DNA of 64,000 nt from Veillonella denticariosi JCM 15641 (lineage in GTDB: Bacteria > Bacillota > Negativicutes > Veillonellales > Veillonellaceae), in NCBI RefSeq assembly GCF_002959855.1, contig NZ_PPDB01000003.1, positions 62,001 to 126,000 on the forward strand, in the 5' to 3' direction. Positions 47,309 through 58,712 of this stretch are shown here, one piece after another (positions within the stretch are counted from its first letter, which is position 1; the number at the start of each line of letters is the position of its first letter). Both the position numbers and the translations under genes were made by a program. The notes beneath the pieces are model-generated. The model ran no database searches, was not told the DNA's origin, and saw only the letters and a program-made list of their open reading frames with translations.

Positions 47309-48496
47309 TTAACCTTCGATTTGTGTTACTACACCGGCACCTACTGTGTGGCCACCTTCGCGGATCGCGAAACGAAGACCTTCTTCGATAGCGATTGGAG
47401 TGATCAATTCGATTTCCATTGTTACGTTATCGCCAGGCATACACATTTCTACACCTTCAGGAAGGTTTACAACACCTGTTACGTCTGTTGTACGGAAGTA
47501 GAATTGTGGACGGTAGTTGGAGAAGAATGGCGTATGACGACCACCTTCTTCTTTAGTCAAAACGTATACTTCTGCTTTGAATTTAGTGTGTGGGTTGATG
47601 GAACCCGGTTTAGCCAATACTTGACCACGTTCGATGTCTTTACGGTCAACACCGCGAAGCAATGCGCCCACATTGTCACCTGCTACTGCGGAATCCAATG
47701 TTTTACGGAACATTTCAAGACCTGTAACAACATATTGTTCAGCTTTTTCTTTCAAGCCTACTACTTCTACAGTGTCACCAACGTTCACTTCACCACGTTC
47801 AACACGGCCAGTTGCTACTGTACCACGACCGGTGATTGTGAAAACGTCTTCCACAGGCATCAAGAAAGGTTTATCAGTATCACGAACTGGAGTTGGGATG
47901 TAGGAGTCTACAGCCGCCATCAATTCGTCGATTTTTGCTACATATTGAGCGTCGCCTTCCAAAGCTTTCAATGCGGAACCTACGATAATAGGTACTTCGT
48001 CGCCAGGGAATTCGTAGGAAGAAAGAAGTTCACGAACTTCCATTTCAACCAATTCGATCAATTCTTCGTCATCAACCATATCGGCTTTGTTCAAGAATAC
48101 TACGATTGCAGGAACGCCAACCTGACGAGCCAACAAGATGTGTTCGCGAGTTTGAGGCATAGGGCCGTCAGCTGCGGATACAACCAAGATAGCGCCGTCC
48201 ATTTGCGCCGCGCCGGTGATCATGTTTTTAACATAGTCAGCATGGCCCGGGCAGTCAACGTGTGCATAGTGACGATTTTCAGTTTCATACTCAACGTGTG
48301 CAGTGTTGATTGTGATACCGCGTTCACGTTCTTCAGGAGCTTTATCGATCATGCTGTAATCCTGGAAGTCAGCTTGGCCTTTTTCAGCCAATACTTTAGT
48401 GATTGCAGCAGTCAAAGTAGTTTTACCATGGTCAACGTGACCGATTGTACCGATATTAACATGCGGTTTCGTACGTTCAAATTTTTCTTTAGCCAT
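47309..48496 (-). CDS. tuf: Elongation factor Tu
   Basis: A 395-residue EF-Tu that carries aminoacyl-tRNA to the A site. The G1 P-loop is GHVDHGKTT at residues 19-27; DCPGHADY is G3 and NKADMVDD is G4. The C-terminus GRTVGAGVV-like end is normal. It lies 50 bases after fusA. Only one tuf copy is in the window. Confidence 0.98.
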   Translation of the reverse strand: MAKEKFERTKPHVNIGTIGHVDHGKTTLTAAITKVLAEKGQADFQDYSMIDKAPEERERGITINTAHVEYETENRHYAHVDCPGHADYVKNMITGAAQMDGAILVVSAADGPMPQTREHILLARQVGVPAIVVFLNKADMVDDEELIELVEMEVRELLSSYEFPGDEVPIIVGSALKALEGDAQYVAKIDELMAAVDSYIPTPVRDTDKPFLMPVEDVFTITGRGTVATGRVERGEVNVGDTVEVVGLKEKAEQYVVTGLEMFRKTLDSAVAGDNVGALLRGVDRKDIERGQVLAKPGSINPHTKFKAEVYVLTKEEGGRHTPFFSNYRPQFYFRTTDVTGVVNLPEGVEMCMPGDNVTMEIELITPIAIEEGLRFAIREGGHTVGAGVVTQIEG

Positions 48497-48546
48497 TTTA
48501 AATTATCCTCCGAGGAAAATAGTAATTCTATTAATCAAATGTGAGA

Positions 48547-50631
48547 TTAACCATTTTTCTTTGCTTGAATTTCTTCAGCAATTTTCTTAGGAACTTCTTC
48601 ATAATGATCGAATGTCATGGAGTAGTTACCGCGACCTTGCGTTTTGGAACGAAGATCAGTTGCGTAACCGAACATTTCACTCAACGGAACATATGCTTTG
48701 ATATGTTGGTTACCATTGCGAGCTTCCATGCCGTCCATACGACCACGACGGGAGTTCAAGTCACCGATTACGTCGCCCATATATTCTTCAGGAACGTCTA
48801 CTTCTACGGCCATGTACGGTTCAAGCAATGCAGGGTCCGCTTTGCGAGCACCTTCTTTAAAGCCCATAGAACCGGCGATTTTGAAGGCCATTTCGTTGGA
48901 GTCAACGTCATGGTAAGAGCCGTCGAATACGATAACTTTGATGTCAACCATTGGATATCCGGCGATAACACCGGTTTCCATAGCTTCTTTAACACCGTTT
49001 TCAACAGGTCCGATGTATTCACGAGGAATCGCACCACCTACGACCTTGTTTTCAAATTCAAAGCCAGCGCCCGGTTCTTGAGGAATCAATTCCAACCAGC
49101 AGTGACCATATTGACCACGACCACCGGACTGGCGTACGAACTTACCTTCAGCCTTAACAGACTTGCGGATAGTTTCGCGGTACGCAACTTGAGGTTTACC
49201 TACGTTACAGTCTACTTTGAATTCACGATGCATACGGTCAACGATGATATCCAAGTGAAGCTCACCCATACCGGAAATAATTGTTTGACCTGTTTCTTCA
49301 TCGGTGCGAACTTTGAAAGTAGGATCTTCTTCCGCCAAACGAGCAAGAGCCGTACCCATTTTTTCTTGGTCAGCTTTTGTTTTAGGTTCAACGGCAACGG
49401 AGATAACCGGTTCCGGGAATTCCATGGATTCAAGGATTACAGGAGCTTTTTCATCACACAATGTGTCGCCTGTAGTGGTATCCTTCAAGCCGACCGCCGC
49501 AGCGATATCACCGGAATATACGCGTTCGATTTCTTTACGGGAGTTAGCGTGCATTTGAAGAATGCGGCCAATACGTTCTTTCTTACCTTTAGTGGAGTTG
49601 AAAACGTAAGAACCGGATTCCAATGTACCGGAGTACACACGGAAGAACGCTAATTTACCAACATAAGGGTCAGCCATGATTTTGAATGCCAATGCGGAGA
49701 ATGGCTCTTCATCGGAAGAAGGACGAGTTGTTTCTTCTTCAGTACCAGGAACAACACCCTTAATAGGTGGAATATCGATTGGAGCAGGCATGTAATCGAT
49801 GACAGCGTCCAACAACATTTGCACACCTTTATTTTTGTAGGAAGAACCGCAAAGAACCGGGAACAATTGGTTAGCGATAACGGCTTTACGCATCGCTGCT
49901 TTCAATTCTTCTATGGAGATTTCTTCGCCTTCCAAATATTTCATCATGATATCGTCATCAGTTTCAGCGATAGCATCGATCATCATTTCGCGACGAGCTT
50001 CCGCCACTTCTTGATATTCAGCCGGGATATCAGTGATTTCAAATTCTTTACCGTCATCGGATTTGTAAATTTCCGCTTTCATAGTCATCAAATCGATGAT
50101 GCCTTGGAAAGTATCTTCGGCGCCGATCGGCACTTGAATCGCTACGGAATTTGCACCCAAACGGGTTTTCATCATGTCAACTACGTTAAAGAAGTCAGCA
50201 CCGATCGTATCCATCTTATTTACATAAGCAATACGAGGTACACCGTAGTTAGACGCTTGACGCCATACAGTTTCGGATTGAGGTTCAACGCCACCTTTGG
50301 CACTGAACACCGCTACGGAGCCGTCAAGAACACGTAGAGAACGTTCTACTTCTACAGTAAAGTCAACGTGACCAGGAGTATCGATGATGTTAATACGATG
50401 TTCTTTCCATTGACAAGTTGTTGCAGCAGAAGTGATTGTGATACCACGTTCTTGCTCTTGCTCCATCCAGTCCATCGTAGCAGCACCTTCGTGTACTTCG
50501 CCGATCTTGTGAACGATACCTGTATAGTAGAGGATACGTTCTGTAGTAGTTGTTTTACCGGCATCGATGTGAGCCATGATACCGATATTACGAGTTTTTG
50601 CTAAGGAAAACTCTCTTGCCACAGTTGTCAA
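48547..50631 (-). CDS. fusA: Elongation factor G
   Basis: A 694-residue translocase. The GTPase motifs are [13 protein letters not shown] near residues 19-31, DTPGHVDF near 86-93 and YVNKMDTIG. Five-domain length is complete. It follows rpsG after 9 bases. Fusidic-acid contact residues were not inspected in detail. Confidence 0.97.
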   Translation of the reverse strand: MTTVAREFSLAKTRNIGIMAHIDAGKTTTTERILYYTGIVHKIGEVHEGAATMDWMEQEQERGITITSAATTCQWKEHRINIIDTPGHVDFTVEVERSLRVLDGSVAVFSAKGGVEPQSETVWRQASNYGVPRIAYVNKMDTIGADFFNVVDMMKTRLGANSVAIQVPIGAEDTFQGIIDLMTMKAEIYKSDDGKEFEITDIPAEYQEVAEARREMMIDAIAETDDDIMMKYLEGEEISIEELKAAMRKAVIANQLFPVLCGSSYKNKGVQMLLDAVIDYMPAPIDIPPIKGVVPGTEEETTRPSSDEEPFSALAFKIMADPYVGKLAFFRVYSGTLESGSYVFNSTKGKKERIGRILQMHANSRKEIERVYSGDIAAAVGLKDTTTGDTLCDEKAPVILESMEFPEPVISVAVEPKTKADQEKMGTALARLAEEDPTFKVRTDEETGQTIISGMGELHLDIIVDRMHREFKVDCNVGKPQVAYRETIRKSVKAEGKFVRQSGGRGQYGHCWLELIPQEPGAGFEFENKVVGGAIPREYIGPVENGVKEAMETGVIAGYPMVDIKVIVFDGSYHDVDSNEMAFKIAGSMGFKEGARKADPALLEPYMAVEVDVPEEYMGDVIGDLNSRRGRMDGMEARNGNQHIKAYVPLSEMFGYATDLRSKTQGRGNYSMTFDHYEEVPKKIAEEIQAKKNG

Positions 50632-50640
50632 CTCCTCTTA

Positions 50641-51156
<516 letters not shown>

Positions 51157-51162
51157 CTAAAA

Positions 51163-51537
51163 TTATTTTTTAGCTTTTTTCGCGCCGTATTTGGAACGAC
51201 TTTGCATACGGTTTTGTACGCCAGCTGTATCCAATGCACCACGAACAATGTGATAACGCACACCTGGAAGGTCTTTAACACGACCGCCTCTGATAAGTAC
51301 AACACTGTGTTCTTGTAAATTGTGACCAATGCCTGGAATGTAAGCAGTTACTTCAATAGCGTTTGTCAAACGTACACGGGCAACTTTACGAAGCGCGGAG
51401 TTTGGTTTCTTTGGAGTAGCTGTGTACACACGAGTACATACACCACGTTTTTGTGGGCTTTCTTGAAGTGCTGGAGCATCAGACTTTTTAGTCATGCTTT
51501 CGCGACCTTTGCGTACTAGCTGATTAATTGTTGGCAT
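51163..51537 (-). CDS. rpsL: Ribosomal protein S12
   Basis: A 124-residue S12 of the decoding centre. [13 protein letters not shown], the [20 protein letters not shown] stretch and [17 protein letters not shown] are diagnostic. The Lys of the TPKKPNSA loop is the streptomycin-sensitive state. ATG at 51537 follows AAAGGAGGT; the open frame upstream has no support. Confidence 0.96.
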   Translation of the reverse strand: MPTINQLVRKGRESMTKKSDAPALQESPQKRGVCTRVYTATPKKPNSALRKVARVRLTNAIEVTAYIPGIGHNLQEHSVVLIRGGRVKDLPGVRYHIVRGALDTAGVQNRMQSRSKYGAKKAKK

Positions 51538-51613
51538 TTGGGCACCTCCTTTCCAAATTTGAGATTTATAATTGATCCGCCATAACAAAGTGTTACATCG
51601 GATATTACCGAGA

Positions 51614-51859
51614 TCAACGCAGGATTCCCACCGCCGTAGCGCGCACCTTGATGCGACACGCACGTCCGAGATCATCCATGGTGTGCTCGTCATTCACAGG
51701 TATTCCCTGTTCTTCACAAGCAGTCCGTAAAGGCTGTACCACACGTTCATCACTATCACAGCCCAGGAACACGTACTTCACAGTACCTTTAGCAATTTGT
51801 TTCAACGTTTGCTTGGCACCGATTGTTTTGTTCACCGACTTCAAATGGGCAATGTCCAT
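51614..51859 (-). CDS. L7Ae/L30e-type ribosome-associated protein (YbxF-like)
   Basis: An 81-residue L7Ae-family protein; the family recognises kink-turn RNA. The stretch [17 protein letters not shown] and the [18 protein letters not shown] region, with the C-terminal RATAVGILR, fit YbxF/RplGB-type proteins. It is placed before rpsL as in other Firmicutes, where rpoC normally precedes it; here a plus-strand transporter gene intervenes. AAGGAG lies ten bases before ATG at 51859. Confidence 0.9.
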   Translation of the reverse strand: MDIAHLKSVNKTIGAKQTLKQIAKGTVKYVFLGCDSDERVVQPLRTACEEQGIPVNDEHTMDDLGRACRIKVRATAVGILR

Positions 51860-51920
51860 TGTACTAATTCTCCTTACGAAATTATGCTGATTAGGCATAC
51901 CATGCCCAGAGCACTATGTA

Positions 51921-51949
51921 AGTATATCAATTACGCAAGACCATGTCAA
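51921..51949 (-). promoter_or_regulatory. Promoter of the str operon
   Basis: TTGACA (51944-51949) and TATACT (51921-51926) on the minus strand, spacer exactly 17 bases, about 60 bases before the L7Ae-family gene. It gives the str genes their own promoter, independent of rpoBC. Confidence 0.9.
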
Positions 51950-52214
51950 ACGATTTTCAACGTCTTACACCGCTATTTATCTGCATTTTATATGCACACT
52001 CATCCGTGTGTTTCACACTTCTTCATTTTATAAACACAGCAAGAATTTTTATTCACATTTGATTATTTTGGCGAATATTTACTCATTCTATACATGCGCT
52101 ATTATTTTTTCTTTTACCAATTATGCAAAATTAATATAAACACCATTTTAGTATGATATAAATTTATATAGAACAAATATTTGTAATTATAGATTATTAT
52201 AGAAAGGAGATTAT
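51950..52214. other. AT-rich intergenic stretch between the str promoter and the BCCT gene
   Basis: About 265 AT-rich bases. It must contain the plus-strand promoter of the BCCT gene; TATGAT with TATAAA near 52153-52165 is a possible -10, without a convincing -35. No gene or RNA was recognised. Confidence 0.4.
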
Positions 52215-54236
52215 ATGATCCAACTCATCAAACGTTATTCAAACTTCAATCCACCTGTAATCATAGGCAGCTTGTCTATCGTTTTAGGGCTGAGCTTATG
52301 CGCCCTTCTGATTCCGCAAATATCTCAAACGATCCTCCAAGGGGTTCGAGATATCATATTTGAAGATTTCAGCTGGTTTTACATTTTAGCAATCAGTCTC
52401 TTCTTTATCTTCAGCATATTTCTAGCACTCAGTTCGTTGGGCGATATTAAACTCGGCAGCGACGACGAGGAAGCTGAATTCTCTTATACAGCTTGGCTCG
52501 CCATGCTATTTGCGGCCGGTACCGGTGTAGGTCTCATGTTCTTCGGTACCGCTGAACCGCTCTCGCATTATCACTCCGCCATAGGTCTCGTCGACGGTGC
52601 ACCGAGCGCCAAGGAGGCTCTATTCCGCTCCATTTTCCACTGGGGCATCAACGCATGGACTGTATACGGCATCATGGCTTTAGCACTAGCATATTTCGGT
52701 TTCCGTTATAAACTGCCCCTAGCGCTACGCTCATGCTTCTATCCGTTGTGGAAAGATAAGATCAACGGTTCACGAGGGCATATCATCGATATTATCGCAC
52801 TTTGCGTAACTCTATTAGGGATTGTGACCACGTTAGGATTCGGTGCCGCCCAATTAGGTGCGGGCTTTCTATATATTGACGTCATTTCCGCTAACGACTT
52901 TCCCGCACAAACGGTCATCATCATCGTCATTATGTCCATCGCCGTTTTATCAGCCGTTACAGGTATCGATAAGGGCGTCAAACTGCTAAGCGAAGTCAAT
53001 ATATCCGTTGCATTAGTCTTAATGCTCTTTGTTCTCTGTGCCGGTCCCACATTGCTTCTACTAAACTCCATGGTGGAAAACTTCGGCTATTATCTGTCAC
53101 ATATTCTGGGACAAAGCTTCTATACATCTATCTACACGCCGGAAAACCGCCCATGGTTTTTCAGCTGGACCATACTGTTTTGGGCATGGTGGTTATCTTG
53201 GGCGCCATTCGTCGGCATGTTCATCGCGCGAATCTCAAGAGGTCGCACAATTCGAGAATTCATCTTCGGCGTTCTCATCATTCCCACCGTATTCACCATC
53301 GTCTGGTTCACCATCTTCGGCAATACCGCCATTTATATTGATGAAAGCGTGGCAAACGGCGCACTCGGTGCATTAACCGATAAACCGGAACAGCTGCTCT
53401 TCGCATTTCTCGAGTATTTACCATTATCCGGTTTGACCAGTCTCCTATCGATTATCGTATTGGCATTATTTTTCATCACATCTGCCGACTCGGGAATTTA
53501 TGTATTAAATAATATCGCCGCTTATGACAAAGGCACGCCATCACCGAAATGGCAATGTCCGATGTGGGGTGCCGTGATGGCATTCCTCGCAATCAGCTTG
53601 CTCAGCATCGGCGGACTCAACGTACTCCAGTCGGTAACACTCATTCTAGCCTTACCGTTTGCAGCTTTGATGGTCATCATGTGCTACAGCTTATGGCAGG
53701 GATTATTGACGGATAATCAATACTTTAACACGAAACTTTCAACCACATCCATCTATTGGGACAGCAAAAACTGGAAACAGGGGCTCGCTAAAATACTCAA
53801 TCAAACGCAGTCGGAAGATGTTATTTCCTTTATGAAAACGACCGTATTGCCCGCCATGTGCCAGCTTAATAAAGAGTTAACCGAGGAATACGGATTAACC
53901 ACGCGAATTGACAAACAATTCAACGGTAACGATGCCTCCGTGGAGTTGACCATCGAAAAGGAATCGATGCGTAACTTTACCTACGGTATCAAGCTCGTTA
54001 CACAGGAGGTATCGGATCATCTCATCGACGATCCCAATATTCCTCACATTACGGAAAGCACAAATGCAATTCCCATGACATATTTCAGTGACGGTCGCGC
54101 CGGATATGATGCGCAGTATATGACACGCGAGGATATCATTACCGATATCATTCGACAATATGAACGATATCTAACCTTATCGGATGACGTCGGTTATGAC
54201 ATCATGGCTCATGACGCGGAGGAAGCTGCCGAGTAG
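52215..54236 (+). CDS. BCCT-family transporter (betaine/choline/carnitine type, BetT-like)
   Basis: A 673-residue secondary transporter with about twelve transmembrane segments through residue 510 and a soluble C-terminal domain of about 160 residues. The AAGTGVGLMFFGTAEPLSHY stretch near residues 94-113 and the WAWWLSWAPFVGMFIARISR stretch near 320-340 are BCCT hallmarks, the latter holding the Trp box for quaternary ammonium binding. Length and long C-terminal domain resemble BetT more than CaiT. It imports osmoprotectants or choline/carnitine; substrate is not fixed. AAAGGAG precedes the ATG. It runs opposite to all neighbours between rpoC and the str operon. Confidence 0.88.
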   Translation: MIQLIKRYSNFNPPVIIGSLSIVLGLSLCALLIPQISQTILQGVRDIIFEDFSWFYILAISLFFIFSIFLALSSLGDIKLGSDDEEAEFSYTAWLAMLFAAGTGVGLMFFGTAEPLSHYHSAIGLVDGAPSAKEALFRSIFHWGINAWTVYGIMALALAYFGFRYKLPLALRSCFYPLWKDKINGSRGHIIDIIALCVTLLGIVTTLGFGAAQLGAGFLYIDVISANDFPAQTVIIIVIMSIAVLSAVTGIDKGVKLLSEVNISVALVLMLFVLCAGPTLLLLNSMVENFGYYLSHILGQSFYTSIYTPENRPWFFSWTILFWAWWLSWAPFVGMFIARISRGRTIREFIFGVLIIPTVFTIVWFTIFGNTAIYIDESVANGALGALTDKPEQLLFAFLEYLPLSGLTSLLSIIVLALFFITSADSGIYVLNNIAAYDKGTPSPKWQCPMWGAVMAFLAISLLSIGGLNVLQSVTLILALPFAALMVIMCYSLWQGLLTDNQYFNTKLSTTSIYWDSKNWKQGLAKILNQTQSEDVISFMKTTVLPAMCQLNKELTEEYGLTTRIDKQFNGNDASVELTIEKESMRNFTYGIKLVTQEVSDHLIDDPNIPHITESTNAIPMTYFSDGRAGYDAQYMTREDIITDIIRQYERYLTLSDDVGYDIMAHDAEEAAE

Positions 54237-54378
54237 TTTTTATAAAATAGCAATCAACGAAGTATCATTTAAATTCACCAAATGACACTAACACATATCA
54301 TATAGCTCCCAATTTATACAGGCATATAATTATATAGTCCTATAATCATAGAGCTTAAAATCAATATATGCCTATAAC

Positions 54379-54411
54379 AAAAGGGTGCACCTCGCGGGTG
54401 CACCCTTTTTA
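54379..54411. terminator. Bidirectional terminator between the BCCT gene and rpoC
   Basis: Perfect 9-bp stem GGGTGCACC/GGTGCACCC (54383-54391 with 54397-54405), with A-rich sequence on one side and TTTTT on the other. It serves the plus-strand BCCT gene and, 78 bases past its stop, minus-strand rpoC. Confidence 0.88.
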
Positions 54412-54482
54412 TTCTGTCGCACAGTATCAACGATGCAACAAGTCTATACAATTAATATGGCCTAACGGCCGGTCCGAAGCGA

Positions 54483-57400
54483 TTACTCTTCAGACATAAC
54501 CTCTTCCGTAATATCAATGATTTCAGGTGTATTTTTTACAACTTCAATCTTACGGTAACGACTCATACCTGTGCCGGCAGGAATCAATTTACCTATAATT
54601 ACGTTTTCTTTCAAGCCTAACAATGGATCGATTTTACCCTTGATGGCAGCGTCGGTAAGAACACGTGTCGTTTCCTGGAAGGACGCAGCGGACAAGAAGG
54701 AATCCGTAGCCAATGCGGCTTTCGTAATCCCCAATAACGTGCGTTTGCCCGTAGCATTTTCACGCCCGTTGAGAGTAAGGCGACGGTTTTCTTCGTCAAA
54801 AGTATTAACGTCGACCATATCCCCCGGAAGCATATCCGCATCGCCGGCAGTTTCAATTTTAACTTTATGAAGCATTTGGCGTACGATAACTTCGATATGT
54901 TTATCGTTAATTTCTACACCTTGGGATTTGTATACCTTCTGTACTTCGTATACGAGGTAACGTTGTGTCGCTTCCGTACCCATGACACGCATGATGTCAT
55001 GAGGATTGATGGAACCCTCTGTCAAACGAGCACCTAAGGATACCACATCACCGTCTTTAACGATAATACGGGAACCGTAAGGAATGAGATAATCAAGTTC
55101 GATACCGTCTTCACCGGTGATGAAGATTGTATTGGTGCCTTTTTTACCTTCGTTAGGCACAACGCGAACAGTCCCTTCGTTTTCGGCGATGATGGCATTA
55201 CGTTTCGGCTTACGTGCTTCGAACAATTCTTCGACACGTGGCAAACCTTGTGTAATATCGTCACCTGCGACACCGCCTGTATGGAATGTACGCATTGTCA
55301 ACTGAGTACCCGGTTCGCCGATGGATTGTGCCGCAATGATACCTACGGCTTCACCGACTTGAACCTGGTTACCTGTACCCAAATCGCGACCGTAACACTT
55401 GCGGCATACGCCATAAGGGCTGCGGCAGGTCAATACGGAACGGATCTTGACAGTTTCATAGTGTTTTACTACTTCATCAGCCAATGCTTCCGTAATTTCA
55501 CCGTTAAGAGGAACGATAACTTCTCCTGTTTTCTTATTAGCCAATTCTTCGGCTGCAATGCGGCCTACGATACGGTCTTTTAACGGTTCGATAACACCGG
55601 TACCTTCAACGATAGCTTCCACTTCGATACCGTGGATTTCATTGTTGCGCACCTGTACTTCTTTTACATCGGAGTTAAGAATGGCTTCGATGCCTTCTTC
55701 CGTAAGGCGTGTATCGGCAGGGAAAATTTCCACGCCGTTGCTGTCGACGATTGCATTTACAGTGTCCTTGTTCAACATATTCTGAACCATAGTTTCCTTC
55801 AATGTTGCACGGATACTGTCATCGCTTTCACCAAGAATGATTTTTTGAACCAGATTAGTATGGTTGATATCGCTGTCGGAGCCTAAATGCACACCGCGCA
55901 AAGCAATCGATGTAACACCGGATTCAGCGATATCCGTCAAGCATTGTTCATCAAGAACGGTTTCCGCAGGTACCACAAGTTCTCCTGTTTCCGCATTAAC
56001 CACATCTTTATCCAACACGCGGCCGAGAAGCTTGTCTTTCAACAAGTCCAACGCCTGACGGGAAGATGTAGCCAAACGAGCGCGTTCACGAACGAGATCG
56101 ATACCTACCACATCACAATCATCCTCACGAACGATTACGTCCTGAGATACGTCGACGAGACGGCGGGTCAAGTAACCGGAGTCAGCTGTACGGAGCGCCG
56201 TATCGGCCAAACCTTTACGCGCACCGTGAGAGGATGTAAAGTAATCCAATACGGTCAAGCCTTCTTTAAAGTTAGCCTTAATCGGCAAATCGATGATACG
56301 ACCGGATGGATCCGCCATCAAACCGCGCATACCGGCAAGCTGACGAATCTGTTGTTTATTACCGCGGGCACCGGAGATAGCCATCATATATACAGGGTTA
56401 AAGCCGTCTTTATCGCACGCCATATTATCCATCATGGCATCGGTAACGTCTTCTGTCGCCTGGGTCCACAACTGAATGGTCTTACGATATCGTTCTTCCT
56501 CTGTAATGAGACCGCGACGGTACAAGCGGGATACTTTTTCTACCTCTTGTTCCGCCGTATCAAGTAAATCAAACTTAACATCCGGTACTTTGATATCCGC
56601 AATCGCTACGGTCATGCCGGCGCGACGTGCAAAAGAATAGCCCAAGGACTTGATTCTGTCCAATAATTCCGCCGTTTTTTCGTTACCGAACAACTGGAAG
56701 CATTGATCAACCAATTTGCCGACGGTTTTCTTATCCATAACCTTACCCAAGGAATAAGTGCCGTCTTCACGTTGTTCATATTGCCATAATTCAGGGAATA
56801 ACGCATTATTGAAGATCAGACGACCTGCAGTTGTTTCCACACGACCATGTTCAGGCATGCGTATATAAAGAATATCCTGTAAACCGATGACATGAGATTC
56901 ATAGGCAAGCATGACTTCATCGTAGGTAGCAAATGTTTTTGCCTTATCTTTAGTATCTTCGCGTACAACCGTCAAGTAGTATGTACCCAAGATCATATCC
57001 TGAGACGGTACTGCTACCGGTTTGCCGTCTTTGGTGGACAAGATATTATGGCTGGAAAGCATCAATGTACGTGCTTCCGCCTGTGCTTCAACGGACAATG
57101 GTAAGTGACACGCCATTTGGTCACCATCAAAGTCGGCATTGAACGCTGTACATACTAACGGATGTAACTTGATAGCACGGCCTTCCCAAAGAATCGGTTC
57201 AAAAGCCTGGATACCGAGTCTGTGCAATGTAGGGGCGCGGTTCAAGAGAACAGGATGTTCCTTGATAACCTCTTCCAAGGATTCCCACACGCCGGGGCCG
57301 ATTCTTTCAACCTGGCGTTTAGCAGCCTTGATATTGGATGCCTGCCCCCGTTCAACCAGACGTTTCATAACGAACGGTTTGAACAATTCCAACGCCATTT

Positions 57401-58685
57401 CCTTAGGCAGGCCGCATTGATGCATTTTAAGTTCAGGGCCTACTACGATAACGGAACGACCGGAGTAGTCAACACGTTTACCGAGCAGGTTCTGACGGAA
57501 ACGGCCCTGTTTACCCTTGAGCATATCGGACAAGGATTTCAACGGACGGTTACCGGGCCCCGTAACAGGACGACCGCGACGACCATTGTCAATCAACGCG
57601 TCCACCGCTTCCTGAAGCATACGTTTTTCATTGCGCACGATGATATCAGGTGCACCCAAATCGAGCAATCGTTTCAAACGGTTGTTACGATTGATGACAC
57701 GGCGATATAAATCATTGAGGTCAGATGTGGCAAAACGACCGCCATCGAGTTGAACCATAGGGCGCAATTCAGGTGGAATTACAGGAACCACGTCCATAAT
57801 CATCCATTCAGGACGGTTACCGGATTGGCGGAATGCTTCTACAACCTCTAAACGGCGAACCGCACGAATTTTACGTTGACCGCTGGCCGTGTTCAATTCT
57901 TCACGCAATTCAGCATTCAATACTTCTAAATCGAGTTCAGCTAAAAGCGCTTTTACCGCCTCAGCCCCCATATCGATGCAGGCGAAAAGAATTTCTTCGG
58001 AAGCGCCTAATTCATAACGTTCTTCACGAGTGAGTTCCTCGTATTCTTTATCGGCTTCCGGAATCGTCGCATCATCGCGAAGCGCCGCATTATAGCGTTC
58101 TTTGCGTTGTGCTTCACGCACGATGGCCAAACGTTCGTTGCGTTGTGCCACCGTTTCGATAACGACGGATTTACCACCGATAGTATAACCGTCTTCGTTA
58201 AATTGAGCTTCATATTCACGATATTCTTGCTCGGATAACAATTGGCGTTTCGCCAATGGTGTTCCGGCAGGATCTACTACGATATAAGAAGCAAAGTATA
58301 ATACACGTTCCAAGGAACGTGGAGATACATCAAGGATCAGACCCATACGGGACGGGATACCTTTAAAGTACCAGATGTGAGATACAGGAGTGGCCAATTC
58401 AATATGACCCATACGTTCACGACGTACTTTTGCACGAGTAACTTCAACACCACATTTATCGCAGACTACGCCTTTATGACGGATACGTTTATATTTGCCG
58501 CAGTGACATTCCCAATCCTTTGTAGGTCCGAAAATGCGTTCACAGAACAGGCCATCACGTTCCGGCTTTAACGTACGGTAGTTAATTGTTTCTGGTTTCT
58601 TAACTTCCCCATGAGACCATGCCAAGATCTGTTCCGGAGAGGCTAAGCCGATTCGCATGGAATCGAATTCATTTACGTCTAGCAC
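54483..58685 (-). CDS. rpoC: DNA-directed RNA polymerase subunit beta'
   Basis: A 1400-residue beta' subunit. The zinc ribbon is C60, C62, C75 and C78 (CHCGKYKR and CDKCGV). The catalytic NADFDGDQM carries the three Mg-binding Asp. The bridge-helix and trigger-loop regions are intact by length, and a C-terminal zinc site is seen at [17 protein letters not shown]. It follows rpoB after 27 bases. The gene after it is a plus-strand transporter instead of the usual L7Ae-rpsL continuation. Confidence 0.98.
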   Translation of the reverse strand: MLDVNEFDSMRIGLASPEQILAWSHGEVKKPETINYRTLKPERDGLFCERIFGPTKDWECHCGKYKRIRHKGVVCDKCGVEVTRAKVRRERMGHIELATPVSHIWYFKGIPSRMGLILDVSPRSLERVLYFASYIVVDPAGTPLAKRQLLSEQEYREYEAQFNEDGYTIGGKSVVIETVAQRNERLAIVREAQRKERYNAALRDDATIPEADKEYEELTREERYELGASEEILFACIDMGAEAVKALLAELDLEVLNAELREELNTASGQRKIRAVRRLEVVEAFRQSGNRPEWMIMDVVPVIPPELRPMVQLDGGRFATSDLNDLYRRVINRNNRLKRLLDLGAPDIIVRNEKRMLQEAVDALIDNGRRGRPVTGPGNRPLKSLSDMLKGKQGRFRQNLLGKRVDYSGRSVIVVGPELKMHQCGLPKEMALELFKPFVMKRLVERGQASNIKAAKRQVERIGPGVWESLEEVIKEHPVLLNRAPTLHRLGIQAFEPILWEGRAIKLHPLVCTAFNADFDGDQMACHLPLSVEAQAEARTLMLSSHNILSTKDGKPVAVPSQDMILGTYYLTVVREDTKDKAKTFATYDEVMLAYESHVIGLQDILYIRMPEHGRVETTAGRLIFNNALFPELWQYEQREDGTYSLGKVMDKKTVGKLVDQCFQLFGNEKTAELLDRIKSLGYSFARRAGMTVAIADIKVPDVKFDLLDTAEQEVEKVSRLYRRGLITEEERYRKTIQLWTQATEDVTDAMMDNMACDKDGFNPVYMMAISGARGNKQQIRQLAGMRGLMADPSGRIIDLPIKANFKEGLTVLDYFTSSHGARKGLADTALRTADSGYLTRRLVDVSQDVIVREDDCDVVGIDLVRERARLATSSRQALDLLKDKLLGRVLDKDVVNAETGELVVPAETVLDEQCLTDIAESGVTSIALRGVHLGSDSDINHTNLVQKIILGESDDSIRATLKETMVQNMLNKDTVNAIVDSNGVEIFPADTRLTEEGIEAILNSDVKEVQVRNNEIHGIEVEAIVEGTGVIEPLKDRIVGRIAAEELANKKTGEVIVPLNGEITEALADEVVKHYETVKIRSVLTCRSPYGVCRKCYGRDLGTGNQVQVGEAVGIIAAQSIGEPGTQLTMRTFHTGGVAGDDITQGLPRVEELFEARKPKRNAIIAENEGTVRVVPNEGKKGTNTIFITGEDGIELDYLIPYGSRIIVKDGDVVSLGARLTEGSINPHDIMRVMGTEATQRYLVYEVQKVYKSQGVEINDKHIEVIVRQMLHKVKIETAGDADMLPGDMVDVNTFDEENRRLTLNGRENATGKRTLLGITKAALATDSFLSAASFQETTRVLTDAAIKGKIDPLLGLKENVIIGKLIPAGTGMSRYRKIEVVKNTPEIIDITEEVMSEE

Positions 58686-58712
58686 TACTATCGCTCCCTT
58701 CTATAGATAGTT

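Noticed and set aside
47255-48544. 429-codon plus-strand frame opposite tuf
   Set aside because: It is fully antisense to EF-Tu, whose coding match is unambiguous. Its translation is rich in Phe, Cys and Tyr and looks like a shadow of the strong codon bias of tuf.
48541-49653. 370-codon plus-strand frame opposite fusA
   Set aside because: Antisense to the EF-G gene, and with no recognisable domain or ribosome site; same codon-bias artefact.
51538-51693. 52-codon N-terminal extension of rpsL
   Set aside because: AAAGGAGGT stands just before ATG at 51537, which begins the canonical MPTINQL start of S12.
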